Below are positions 1 to 7,986 of a stretch of DNA of 64,000 bases, in pieces. Each line of letters starts with the position of its first letter. Positions within the stretch are counted from its first letter, which is position 1. The notes below the pieces were generated by a model that was not told the DNA's origin, searched no databases, and saw nothing but the letters and a program-made list of their open reading frames with translations. The position numbers and the translations under genes are program-made. The DNA lies in NCBI GenBank assembly GCA_019359245.1, contig JAHHHR010000002.1, forward strand, positions 248,001 to 312,000. The letters run 5' to 3'. The stretch is from Nostoc desertorum CM1-VF14 (lineage in GTDB: Bacteria > Cyanobacteriota > Cyanobacteriia > Cyanobacteriales > Nostocaceae).

Positions 1-1204
1 CATTTGCTCGTTCATTTATAGAATCGATTAAAAGATTTGGCATAGTAATGTTTGCTTCGGCAATTTTTTTAATAGCAGCTTTGGAATTCTCTTGTTCGAC
101 TATAGCTTTTAATACTTCTAATTCGTATCCTGGGAGATTTTCTAAAAAATCAGTCCATTCTTTAGGTAGATTCTCTGATGTCTTAACTTCCGAACTCTCT
201 ATGACTGTTGTATTTTCTATTATTTCAGAAAAGGGAAACAATTCAGTATCATCTTCTTTGGAATTATCAGCTAAAGGTTCGGAATTGAATGTATCTATTT
301 GTTGGAGTAGTTCCCACACTTGATTTTGCAATGAATCGCGTTCTTCTTGCAATAATGAAACTTGACTTTGCAACTGCTGTAATTCGGCTTTTTGTTCTGC
401 GAGTTGAGTTTGTGAAGAATTTAGGATAGCTTGGATATTTTCTCTTTCGGCTTTTGTCGCTACTAGCAATTGATTTTGTTGGGTTGTCTCAACTTCTAGT
501 TCTTGAATTGTAATCCTCAGTTCGTATAGTTTTTCTTCTAATTGGGGTTTTAGTCTGCCTAAAAGAGTTAAATTGCTTTCAATTTCTTGTTTCTCCTGCT
601 GGAGTTCGGAAATTTTACTTTGTAAATGGGTAATTTCACTGCGAGATACATTACAATTAGACTCTAAACGACGTTTTTCTGCCGTCATAACAGAAAAAGC
701 ATTGTTCAGTTCTGTTTGAGTCTTCTGCAAATTATTAATTTCAGTTTGCAGAATATTAATTTCGGCTTCTAACTGCTTTTTTTGACCCGCAAATGTTCTT
801 AACTCTCGATGTATACTATCCCTTTGGTTACGGCTTTCTGTTACTTGGTTTTGCAGTTGTTGTGACTCTGCATATAATAAATTATGATGTTCTTCGATTT
901 GATTAATTTCTCTGACGACACGAGCCTTCAAACCCTCCATTTCTTTTATTCGTTTGCGGAGAGAACCTACAACAAACACTTCATAATTTCTGCGTCGCTT
1001 ATCTACGAATAATGCTGCTGTATAGATAGTAACGGCAGTAATTAAACCTGTGAGAAAGGCTTTATTAAAATCCCAGTTTGGAACAAGGCTAAGGCCAAAA
1101 CTCACACTAAAGGCAACTATGCCTAAGATAAATCGATTGCTGATCGTTACTGATTGCATATTGCTAGTTTTTAGCGTAGTTAAGTTATCAGAATAATTAA
1201 TCAT
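1..1204 (-). CDS. Coiled-coil membrane protein with TerB-C-like tail (3' end outside window)
   Basis: A minus-strand frame stays open from an ATG at 1204 to the left edge: 401 complete codons with no stop. Two hydrophobic stretches lie near residues 23-60 (FILGIVAFSVSFGLSLV, then AFLTGLITAVTIYTAALFV), followed by a basic segment and about 230 residues of heptad-rich coiled coil (many LQ, LE and QL pairs). An acidic linker follows. The last 50 visible residues (around PGYELEVLKAIVEQENS to PNLLIDSINERAN) resemble the TerB-C domain at the ends of some tellurite-resistance-like proteins. A second in-frame ATG at 1159 is possible. Function unknown: a membrane-anchored scaffold is a reasonable guess. 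The ORF is well supported; the TerB-C match is by eye. Confidence 0.8.
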   Translation of the reverse strand, partial: MINYSDNLTTLKTSNMQSVTISNRFILGIVAFSVSFGLSLVPNWDFNKAFLTGLITAVTIYTAALFVDKRRRNYEVFVVGSLRKRIKEMEGLKARVVREINQIEEHHNLLYAESQQLQNQVTESRNQRDSIHRELRTFAGQKKQLEAEINILQTEINNLQKTQTELNNAFSVMTAEKRRLESNCNVSRSEITHLQSKISELQQEKQEIESNLTLLGRLKPQLEEKLYELRITIQELEVETTQQNQLLVATKAERENIQAILNSSQTQLAEQKAELQQLQSQVSLLQEERDSLQNQVWELLQQIDTFNSEPLADNSKEDDTELFPFSEIIENTTVIESSEVKTSENLPKEWTDFLENLPGYELEVLKAIVEQENSKAAIKKIAEANITMPNLLIDSINERAN

Positions 1205-1213
1205 TCTAATCCG

Positions 1214-1291
1214 TAATACTCACCGAAGACGAGAAGCAATCTACGTAATTGGTAATACTCGCCAAAGGCGATAAGCAAGCTACATAATTGG
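1214..1291. repeat. 39-bp imperfect tandem duplication
   Basis: Two copies (1214-1252 and 1253-1291) begin TAATACTC and end TAATTGG and differ at only a few positions. They lie just upstream of the coiled-coil gene, in its likely promoter region. Confidence 0.75.
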
Positions 1292-1448
1292 TAATTTGTA
1301 ATTAGAATACGCAGATTGTTCTGTTTGGTTAAATAAGGCATTTTTCCAAAATTTGTATCATAGTAGTTCTGAAATATCTAGTTTTAGTTACTGGTGCATA
1401 ATATTGTTATGTAACTAACAAAAAGCTACAATTATCAATAAATTAATT

Positions 1449-2804
1449 TTAATCTGAAGTGTTAGATGTATTGGTATTTGCATGAAAAAGTCTTAAATCT
1501 GCTTTTAAAAAATCAACAAACTGCCGTGCTGTGCGTCCAGAACGACCATTGTGGCGAGTTGCCCATTGTAATGCTTGAAATTCCAAATCTTTTTGGGTAA
1601 TATTAATTTCAGCTTGTGCCGCTAGATGTTGTACAATCTTCAAATAAGTTTTTTGATCGGCTGGTTCAAAAGTCAAGGTTAAACCAAAGCGATCGCTAAA
1701 CGAAAGCTTCTCTTGCATCGTATCCCAGGCATGGATTTCCTCGTTATCCTTGGGGGTAGGTCTATCCACAAAAAACTCCCGAATTAGGTGGCGGCGATTG
1801 GAAGTAGCATACACAACTACATTTTGCGGCCGCGCGGTTAAATTACCTTCTAAAACTACCTTAAGCGCTTTAAAGGCATCATCATCTTCTTCAAAGGAAA
1901 GATCATCGACAAAGATGATAAATTTTTGTGACACTCCCCGTAAATGTTCCACAATTTCTGGTAAGTCTTTTAAATCAGATTTTGCTACTTCCAACAAGCG
2001 GAGGCTGCGATGACTATATTCATTTAACAAAGATTTCACCAAGGAAGATTTACCAGAACCCCGACTCCCGTAAAGTAATACATGTAGTGCCATCTCTCCT
2101 GATAATAAAAACTCTGTATTTTTTAGCAAAGCATCTCTTTGAGACTCGTAACCTACAAGCGCACTCAGCTTAACAGGATCAGAATACCGAATACCGAGAA
2201 ACTGCCCAGATTGCCAGCGTAAAGCGCGATATTCTGCAAATAAACCAGAGCCACATTGTCGATAATAAGCTGCTAATTCTTCTACAGCATCACCCCAATT
2301 GTCTAACTGTTGTAGATGCGTAGCGAACTTTGTCTCTACTCCTACCAATTCTTGCTCTTTATACCACACTACTGGTGAAATCGGCATATGAGCTGCGCCT
2401 TGTATCCACTCACTTAAAGAAGCGCTGCTACATTCATAAAGACTTTGCAATATTTGTAAATCATGCTTAACTGCTGTTACTAAAGCTGGGGGCAAATCTT
2501 TAAATTCTCGCACTTCAGCCAGCCTTGTAAAAGGATTCCTAGACAAAAGAAGTTGAGTAATTAAATAGTCTTCCCAGTTTTCATTTCTAGCAGCCAAAGC
2601 GTGGAAGTAACTACCGTAGGCTTGGAGACAACCCCGTGCATCGGCATCAGTGTAACGTATAGCTTGCAACAGTTCCAGAAACGCCATCCCCACTTCGCCT
2701 TGGAGAACAGACTGGTACAGTAAAAGTGAGGCTGCTTGGCGTTGGAGATATTGAACCTTTGTATATGAGGAAGTACTTGCCATTGGCATCGCTTGATTAT
2801 CCAT
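1449..2804 (-). CDS. DUF815-family AAA ATPase
   Basis: A 451-residue P-loop ATPase of the DUF815 family, whose cellular role is not established. The Walker A motif GSRGSGKSSL lies near residue 245 and a Walker B-like IIFVDDLSFEE near residue 300. A sensor-like YATSNRRHL segment follows, then FSDRFGLTLTF, a usual DUF815 signature. The C-terminal GRSGRTARQFVDFL is also typical. The longest frame would use a TTG at 2807; the ATG at 2804 is preferred. Length fits cyanobacterial homologues. It lies about 245 bp upstream of the coiled-coil gene on the same strand and is divergent from the TMEM14 gene. Family certain, function unknown. Confidence 0.88.
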   Translation of the reverse strand: MDNQAMPMASTSSYTKVQYLQRQAASLLLYQSVLQGEVGMAFLELLQAIRYTDADARGCLQAYGSYFHALAARNENWEDYLITQLLLSRNPFTRLAEVREFKDLPPALVTAVKHDLQILQSLYECSSASLSEWIQGAAHMPISPVVWYKEQELVGVETKFATHLQQLDNWGDAVEELAAYYRQCGSGLFAEYRALRWQSGQFLGIRYSDPVKLSALVGYESQRDALLKNTEFLLSGEMALHVLLYGSRGSGKSSLVKSLLNEYSHRSLRLLEVAKSDLKDLPEIVEHLRGVSQKFIIFVDDLSFEEDDDAFKALKVVLEGNLTARPQNVVVYATSNRRHLIREFFVDRPTPKDNEEIHAWDTMQEKLSFSDRFGLTLTFEPADQKTYLKIVQHLAAQAEINITQKDLEFQALQWATRHNGRSGRTARQFVDFLKADLRLFHANTNTSNTSD

Positions 2805-2891
2805 CAATTAACTGTGTGATATAGCTAAATAGCTATGGTAAATTGTCTGCTGACCTTGGCAGTAAAGTCAAAATCTACAGATGTTTTAACA

Positions 2892-3209
2892 ATGAATCTA
2901 AGTGTAATTGCTGCTTTCGCCTACGGCATATTAGCGATCGCAGGGGGCATTATTGGCTACATTCAGGCTACAAGTAAGGTTTCACTCATCAGTGGTAGCA
3001 TTAGTGGTTTATTACTAATACTTGCCGCTTACTTTCAACTCCAAGGGCAAACCTGGGGTGCGATTTTAGCAGTGTTAGTTACTGGTGTTTTAGTAGTCGT
3101 CTTTGCAGTGAGACTGGCTAAAACACGCAAGTTTATGCCGGCGGGATTAATGACAATTTTGGGTATCTTGGCTTTGGGGGTGATGGTGAGTCAAATGGTG
3201 GGGAATTGA
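2892..3209 (+). CDS. TMEM14 (UPF0136) family small membrane protein
   Basis: A 105-residue protein, almost entirely hydrophobic, with four predicted membrane segments, Gly-rich turns (AYGILAIAGGIIGYIQA) and a charged loop (RLAKTRKFMPAG) before the last helix. This is the TMEM14/UPF0136 layout; plastid relatives in plants include FAX fatty-acid exporters. A longer frame from 2835 would add 19 polar residues that do not fit the family, so the ATG at 2892 was chosen. It is divergent from the DUF815 gene. A role in lipid export is an inference from plant relatives only. Confidence 0.8.
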   Translation: MNLSVIAAFAYGILAIAGGIIGYIQATSKVSLISGSISGLLLILAAYFQLQGQTWGAILAVLVTGVLVVVFAVRLAKTRKFMPAGLMTILGILALGVMVSQMVGN

Positions 3210-3268
3210 GAGGTGAAATTTAAACGCAGAGGAACGCAAAGGGAAGCGCGGAGGTACGCAAAGTTGTC

Positions 3269-4129
3269 TTAGCACAAAATCTGGTCAATCACCCGGTTTG
3301 CCTGGGAAGCATAACCGCCGCCAAATAAATTGAAGTGATTCAAAATGTGATACAGGTTATAGAGCGTTTTTCTCTGCTCATAGCCTGCATCTAAAGGAAA
3401 GACTTCGTTGTAACCTTTGTAAAAAGCTGCGGGGAACCCACCAAATAATTCTGTCATGGCAATATCAACTTCGCGATCGCCAAAATAAGTTGCTGGATCA
3501 AAAATCACGGGTTCTCCTGAGTTAGTACACCCAGCATTTCCACCCCATAAATCGCCATGTACTAAGGAAGGTTGCACCTGATGCGTCAATAGTTCAGGGA
3601 TTGCTGCTAGTAATTTTTCTTGCTGAGGGAAATTCCCTCCTCGTCGCCTTGCCAACTGAAATTGATAACCCAGGCGATGTTTAATATAAAATTCCGTCCA
3701 GTCTGCTGTCCAAGTATTGATTTGGGGCGTGGAACCAATGGTATTGTTAATTTTCCAACCAAAACCTTGACTGCTGCTAGCTTGATGCATCGCCGCCAAC
3801 TTGCGCCCCATCTCTTCCCACGAATTGCTGTTACCGCTACCAAGTTCTAACCATTCCAGCACAATGTAGCTAGAATTCTCAGCTACACCCCAACAAATAG
3901 GATTTGGGACGCGAATACTAGCTGTGGCTAGCATTTCCTTTAAACCCAATGCCTCAGCCTCAAACATCGCAACTTGGGATGCTTGGTTAATCTTAAGGAA
4001 GTAGATTATCTCACCATTGGAAATAGCATTACCTTGGTTGATGCATCCGCCACCAACCGATCGCCGTTGCTGACTCTGAAATTTTTCACCAGTCACCTGG
4101 CTAATATGGGTGTCGATTTGAGTCCACAT
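3269..4129 (-). CDS. Fructosamine kinase family protein
   Basis: A 286-residue protein of the fructosamine/ketosamine-3-kinase family, which phosphorylates sugars attached to protein amines as a protein-repair step. It shows the aminoglycoside-phosphotransferase-like catalytic loop SLVHGDLWGGNAG with the metal-binding VIFDPATYFGDREVDIAMTE after it. The N-terminus carries the usual MWTQIDTHISQVTG start. A longer frame to 4285 exists only because the adjacent G-rich repeat happens to stay open; its translation (SSHPLSPCPLVPCSPLPN) is repeat-derived, so the ATG at 4129 was chosen. It follows the M16 peptidase on the same strand, separated by that repeat. Family assignment is firm; substrate unproven. 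Confidence 0.9.
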   Translation of the reverse strand: MWTQIDTHISQVTGEKFQSQQRRSVGGGCINQGNAISNGEIIYFLKINQASQVAMFEAEALGLKEMLATASIRVPNPICWGVAENSSYIVLEWLELGSGNSNSWEEMGRKLAAMHQASSSQGFGWKINNTIGSTPQINTWTADWTEFYIKHRLGYQFQLARRRGGNFPQQEKLLAAIPELLTHQVQPSLVHGDLWGGNAGCTNSGEPVIFDPATYFGDREVDIAMTELFGGFPAAFYKGYNEVFPLDAGYEQRKTLYNLYHILNHFNLFGGGYASQANRVIDQILC

Positions 4130-4138
4130 GATTAAATT

Positions 4139-4262
4139 GGGGAGTGGGGAGCAGGGGACAAGGGGACAAGGGGACAAGGGGTGAGAACTTGAAACAAGTC
4201 TTTCCCCTTGTCCCCAATTCTCCTTGTCCCCAAGTCCTCTTCCCAATTCCCCATTGCCCATT
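4139..4262. repeat. Dispersed G/C-rich repeat, copy 1 (GGGGACAA type)
   Basis: The plus strand carries short runs of GGGGACAA, then TTGAAACAAGTCTTTCCCC, then complementary TTGTCCCC runs, so the block can fold on itself. About 70 bp match the element at 13591-13780 with few differences. It fills the gap between the M16 peptidase and the fructosamine kinase. Confidence 0.85.
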
Positions 4263-4268
4263 TTTAAT

Positions 4269-5549
4269 TTACGGCTTAACGACAACTACACCATAAGCAT
4301 CTGGGGAAAGATACTCTTTGGCTGCTTGCATTAAATCAGTTGCATCTTGGCTCTGAATATAATTTGGGTAGTTAAAGGCGGGTTCTAAATCTCCCACCAA
4401 AGACTGATAATAACCATACAACCCAGAGCGATCGCTTGGTGTTTCATTGCCAAAAATAAATCTGTTCGCTACTCGCCGCCGCACACGGGCAATTTCTGAT
4501 TCTGTGACTAACTCGGTTTGGACTATGCGAATATGTTGAGCGATCGCATCTTCTACTTCAGCTAAATTTTCCACTGCACATTTAGCTGAAATATAAAATG
4601 TCCCTTGCAGCTGATTGCTCATATTGCTTACAGAAATTGAAGAAACTAATCCTCGTTCTTCTCGTAAATCCCTCACCAGCCTTGATGTTCGTCCGTGTCC
4701 CAAAATTCCTGCTAAAACATCTAGTCCATAGGTGCAATCTAACTGAACCATTCCTGGAACCCGCCAAACCATCACTAGCCTTGCTTGCTGGAGACTTTCA
4801 TCTATGAATTCTCGACGGACAATTTCTGTAAATGGTGGCTCAGGATGTAGTAGGGAGTGGGGAGTGGGGAGTGGGGAGTGGGAAGTTTTAGTGAGTTTTG
4901 TAAATCCTTCAGCTACGGTTGCAATTATTTCTTCCACGGGCAAATTGCCCACAGCTACAGCAGTAATTGACTGGGGTTGATACCAACTAGTATGAAAATC
5001 CCGCATCTGCTGGGGTTTAAGTTCGGCAATCACCGATTCTGGCCCTAATACCGCACGACGATAAGGTAGCTCAGTATATGCTGTTTCCATCGCCCGTCGA
5101 AATATCCGCCGTTGGGGATTATCCTCTGAACGCCTAATTTCTTCTAAAACGACTAATCGCTCGCGTTCAAAAGCATCATCAGGAATATTAGCATTTGTTA
5201 CTACATCTATTTGTAGTGGAGCAAGCTCGGCAAAATCTTTGGGAGCAGTGGTTATATAGTAATGAGTATAGTCTTGACTAGTTGCGGCATTGGTAACAGC
5301 ACCCCGTTCTTCAATTCGCCGTTCAAATTCGCCGCTAGCCAGTCGTTCTGTTCCCTTAAAAATCATGTGCTCTAAGAAGTGAGCTATGCCATTAATGGCA
5401 TCAGATTCTACGGCTGAACCAACTTTAATCCATAAGTTGAGGTTTACAGCTTCAACTGGCATCTGCTCCGCTATGATTGTCAAACCATTGGGTAACTGAT
5501 GCAGGGTTGGGCTATTAAGACGAGGAAGTTTCCGCAGGGTTGAAGTCAT
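4269..5549 (-). CDS. M16 family zinc metallopeptidase
   Basis: A 426-residue peptidase of the pitrilysin/processing-peptidase family. The inverted zinc motif HFLEH (H57, E60, H61) is intact, and the downstream glutamate lies in RLVVLEEIRRSEDNP near residue 136, so it is likely the active subunit type. The C-terminal M16 half contains the usual GLVSSISVSNMS stretch. Oddly, the link between halves (about residues 222-236, SHSPLPTPHSLLHPEPP) is encoded by copies of GGGAGTGG, a low-complexity repeat common in these genomes, and was probably inserted in frame. Start at the ATG at 5549. No signal peptide is seen, so a cytoplasmic location is likely. Confidence 0.92.
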   Translation of the reverse strand: MTSTLRKLPRLNSPTLHQLPNGLTIIAEQMPVEAVNLNLWIKVGSAVESDAINGIAHFLEHMIFKGTERLASGEFERRIEERGAVTNAATSQDYTHYYITTAPKDFAELAPLQIDVVTNANIPDDAFERERLVVLEEIRRSEDNPQRRIFRRAMETAYTELPYRRAVLGPESVIAELKPQQMRDFHTSWYQPQSITAVAVGNLPVEEIIATVAEGFTKLTKTSHSPLPTPHSLLHPEPPFTEIVRREFIDESLQQARLVMVWRVPGMVQLDCTYGLDVLAGILGHGRTSRLVRDLREERGLVSSISVSNMSNQLQGTFYISAKCAVENLAEVEDAIAQHIRIVQTELVTESEIARVRRRVANRFIFGNETPSDRSGLYGYYQSLVGDLEPAFNYPNYIQSQDATDLMQAAKEYLSPDAYGVVVVKP

Positions 5550-5604
5550 TGCTACTTGTGTGAGGAGCTATATTACCCCTTTATCTTATCCGTGACGAAG
5601 AGAG

Positions 5605-5640
5605 AGGGGAGTAGGGGGCAGGGAGCAGGGGGCAGGGGGA
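5605..5640. repeat. G-rich low-complexity repeat
   Basis: A short run built from GGGAGTAG, GGGGCAG and GGGAGCAG units, of the same class as those at 31866, 33851, 37628, 53213 and 55308. Confidence 0.7.
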
Positions 5641-5679
5641 AAAAGAGTTTGAGCGTTGTTTACTTTTCTTTACGCAGTA

Positions 5680-5901
5680 TCAACAAATGCAAACCCCGAA
5701 TCAACAAATGCGAACCCTAAATCAACAAATGCGAACCCCGAATCAACAAATGCGAACCCCGAATCAACAAATGCGAACCCCGAATCAACAAATGCGAACC
5801 CCGAATCAACAAATGCGAACCCCGAATCAACAAATGCGAACCCCGAATCAACAAATGTGAACCCCGAATCAACAAATGTGAACCCCGAATCAACAAATGC
5901 G
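5680..5901. repeat. 21-bp tandem repeat array, about 10.5 copies
   Basis: The unit is TCAACAAATGCGAACCCCGAA with single-base variants (two late copies carry TGTGAA, an early one AAACCC). The period of 21 keeps both strands open (STNANPE on plus, FAFVDSG on minus), but no start context, conserved family or domain supports a protein. The array ends in GCGTTGGCGTAGCCCGCCGC, a frequent Nostoc repeat segment. Confidence 0.92.
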
Positions 5902-5966
5902 TTGGCGTAGCCCGCCGCAGGCATCGCCAAAATAACGTTAGAAAGGGGAAACTAAAACATCTAATT

Positions 5967-5989
5967 CCCTCCCCTTTATAAGGGGAGGG
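5967..5989. repeat. Perfect 10-bp-stem hairpin
   Basis: CCCTCCCCTT, a three-base loop TAT, then AAGGGGAGGG. It lies in the repeat-rich gap 5550-6087, which holds no gene I can support. Confidence 0.7.
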
Positions 5990-6087
5990 TTAGGGAGGGG
6001 TAATTCAATAATCTGCGTGTACACCGTAGCCGACTCAGAGAGGGACAGACTTTAACTTTAATTCAAAACAGGGAGAGGTTCGTTGGA

Positions 6088-6510
6088 CTAACGAGAGTAA
6101 GGATGATTGAAGGTTTCCCAAGCAGCTTTGGCTGCTTTTTGCAGGCGAAAGCTGAAGTCTACGAAGTCTTTCATCATTAAATGCCAGTTTCTCTCAGCTT
6201 CATCCTGAATTATCGCCCAAGAGTCTTCTAAGCGATCGCGTTCTATCAGTTTCCTTCCTTCAATCAATTCCCGTGCTTGTCGCACAGCTTTCAAATAGGT
6301 TTCACGCGTGAGAGTACCTGCTGACTCTGCTTGGCTGCGTCTTTCTAGTGCCTCAATCAGCGCTTTGGTTTCGCGCTTCACTTCATCACTTTCACCAGCC
6401 ATTTCGGTTTCTACTAATTTGTCAGTTTGAGGACTAATTTCTACAATTACTATGGATTCGCTAGATTCAATTATTCCGGTTCCAAAGGAGTCGATATTGT
6501 TAGCATTCAT
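6088..6510 (-). CDS. Conserved hypothetical protein, helical
   Basis: A 140-residue protein I do not recognise. It is largely charged and helical: an N-terminal acidic part, then ALIEALERRSQAESAG, TLTRETYLKAVRQARELIEG and a C-terminal WAIIQDEAERNWHLMMKDFVDFSFRLQKAAKAAWE. No membrane segment or cysteine cluster is present. A longer frame to 6576 adds MTNSIGCSFHRIVSFAIKDV, which looks like translated leader; the ATG at 6510 has an AAGGA about 10 bases upstream and was chosen. It lies just downstream of htpX on the same strand. Confidence 0.65.
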   Translation of the reverse strand: MNANNIDSFGTGIIESSESIVIVEISPQTDKLVETEMAGESDEVKRETKALIEALERRSQAESAGTLTRETYLKAVRQARELIEGRKLIERDRLEDSWAIIQDEAERNWHLMMKDFVDFSFRLQKAAKAAWETFNHPYSR

Positions 6511-6619
6511 AATTAAAACATCCTTAATTGCAAAGCTTACTATCCGATGAAAACTGCACCCTATACTGTTAGTCATTATTCATTATAAATTTCACAAATG
6601 ACTAATGACTAATGACTAA

Positions 6620-7489
6620 TTAATAAGTTGTGATTGGCAGTTGTTGCTCTAGTTTCAGTAATACTGCAACTCGCTCCTCAGTAGCAGGGTGACTGGAGAA
6701 CAAGTTACCCATAAACTGCCCAGAGATAGGATTGATAATTAATAACGGTTCATAAGCTGGATTAGCATTTAAAGGCATCTGTTTTGCTGAGGCTTCTAAC
6801 CGTTGCAGTGCCCTGGCTAAGGCGCGGGGATTACCAGTTAATCTAGCTGAACCTGCATCAGCAGAAAATTCTCGTGTGCGCGAAATTCCTAACTGAATAA
6901 TCGTCGCAGCCAATGGCGCAAGCATTACTGTTAATAAGACTCCCAAAGGATTTGCACCTCTGTTGTCATCTCGTGAACCACCGCCAAACCATAAGCTGTA
7001 ACTAACCATTTGCCCTAGGAATGAAATTGCACCAGCAACAGTAGCAGTAACAGCTTGTGTGAGGGTATCACGATTAATAATGTGGGTGAGTTCGTGGGCG
7101 ATAACGCCTTCGAGTTCGTCCTCTGGCAATATCTTCAAAATGCCTTCAGTGACAACAACAGCAGCGTGTTCTGGATCGCGTGCTGTAGCGAAGGCATTAG
7201 CACCTTGACTAGAGACAATGTAAACTCTAGGCATGGGAATATTAGCGCGTTCGCTTAATCTTTGCACCATCCGATAAAGTCCCGGTGCTTCCCCTTCACT
7301 TACAGGCTGGGCGCGGTATGCTGCCAGGGCAATCTTATCTGATTGATACCAAGAAAACAGGTTTGTTACTGCTGCCAAGGCAATTCCGATAATTAAGCCA
7401 CCAGAACCGCCAATTACCCAGTAACTAATTGCGATCAAAAGACCACTTAGCGCAGCTAGCAAAACAGCCGTTTTCAATTGATTTGTCAT
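6620..7489 (-). CDS. htpX: HtpX-like M48 membrane metalloprotease
   Basis: A 289-residue M48 peptidase. The zinc motif HELTH is at residues 132-136 and the third ligand is E207 in SRTREFSADA. Two N-terminal membrane segments (residues 8-45) and two after the zinc motif (about 148-168 and 183-203) match HtpX, a quality-control protease of the cytoplasmic membrane. Length is normal. The start ATG at 7489 has GGAGAG upstream in good spacing. The hypothetical gene at 6088-6510 follows with about 110 bp between, so they may be cotranscribed. Confidence 0.93.
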   Translation of the reverse strand: MTNQLKTAVLLAALSGLLIAISYWVIGGSGGLIIGIALAAVTNLFSWYQSDKIALAAYRAQPVSEGEAPGLYRMVQRLSERANIPMPRVYIVSSQGANAFATARDPEHAAVVVTEGILKILPEDELEGVIAHELTHIINRDTLTQAVTATVAGAISFLGQMVSYSLWFGGGSRDDNRGANPLGVLLTVMLAPLAATIIQLGISRTREFSADAGSARLTGNPRALARALQRLEASAKQMPLNANPAYEPLLIINPISGQFMGNLFSSHPATEERVAVLLKLEQQLPITTY

Positions 7490-7809
7490 ATTTTCGCTCT
7501 CCTGCTAATGCTGTATTATTTTTCTCTTAAACAGCATTCATTAAGCTACATTTTGATTCTATCCAGCTAAACTTAGATATATGGTACAGAAAACCTATCA
7601 GATAAGTACGGTTTTCCTACTTAACTTTTATAAATAATAATTATAGTTGTTTTTAATACTTGTTGTCTTAGTAAAAAGTTTTATCTTTATAGATATCATA
7701 AACGCATCTATCTATAGAAATAAATTGTTTATTCAGGTAGAAATTACAAGTATGAAAAAGCAATACAAAAGTCAAAATGGTATTGTTGAATTAATTAAAT
7801 AGTATTTAT
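7490..7809. other. AT-rich intergenic region, htpX / riboswitch
   Basis: Divergent gap of 320 bp. It should hold the htpX promoter (minus) and the promoter of the riboswitch transcript (plus). No clear consensus box or small ORF could be supported by eye. Confidence 0.5.
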
Positions 7810-7888
7810 GGCGATGGAGCTCGCCAAAACCGCCTTTCCAGTACAGGTTAGTTAAATTCATGACTGGAAGGCTGATGGCTCCTACTTT
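7810..7888 (+). promoter_or_regulatory. Fluoride riboswitch aptamer (crcB motif)
   Basis: The sequence follows the fluoride aptamer layout. The first hairpin is GGCG-AUGGAGCU-CGCC, then AAAAC. The second, longer hairpin has the arms GCCUUUCCAGU and ACUGGAAGGC, followed by UGAUGGCUCCUAC. The loop GGAGC of hairpin 1 pairs with GCUCC after hairpin 2, giving the required pseudoknot. The conserved GAUG, AAAC, UGAUG and CUAC blocks are all present. It lies about 100 bases before an antiporter start codon, and antiporters are known members of fluoride-switch regulons. Confidence 0.93.
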
Positions 7889-7979
7889 CTTCGCTGACTG
7901 CGGGAGAGTAGGGCTTGGCTAAATGCATTACCTGACTCTCCTGTAGAAAGTATCTGTCTACAAATCGCGCCTCAAGGAG
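7883..7979 (+). promoter_or_regulatory. Expression platform with competing pairings and the ribosome binding site
   Basis: TACTTTCT (7883-7890, at the aptamer's 3' edge) is complementary to AGAAAGTA (7945-7952). GGAGAGT (7903-7909) can pair with ACTCTCC (7935-7941). The same CTCCT (7938-7942) can instead pair with AGGAG in the Shine-Dalgarno AAGGAG (7974-7979), seven bases before the ATG at 7987. There is no T-run after a hairpin, so control of translation is more likely than termination. The pairing is read from sequence; the switching model is inferred. Confidence 0.6.
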
Positions 7980-7986
7980 TTATGGA

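Noticed and set aside
48..323. Plus-strand open frame of 91 codons at the left edge
   Set aside because: It is antisense to a 401-codon minus-strand coiled-coil gene, which explains the composition far better.
5680..5901. CRISPR array
   Set aside because: The units are directly adjacent, with no unique spacers, and no cas genes are near.
5656..5930. Proteins encoded by the 21-bp array (STNANPE or FVDSGFA repeats)
   Set aside because: Both strands are open only because the period is a multiple of three; no ribosome site, signal or family.
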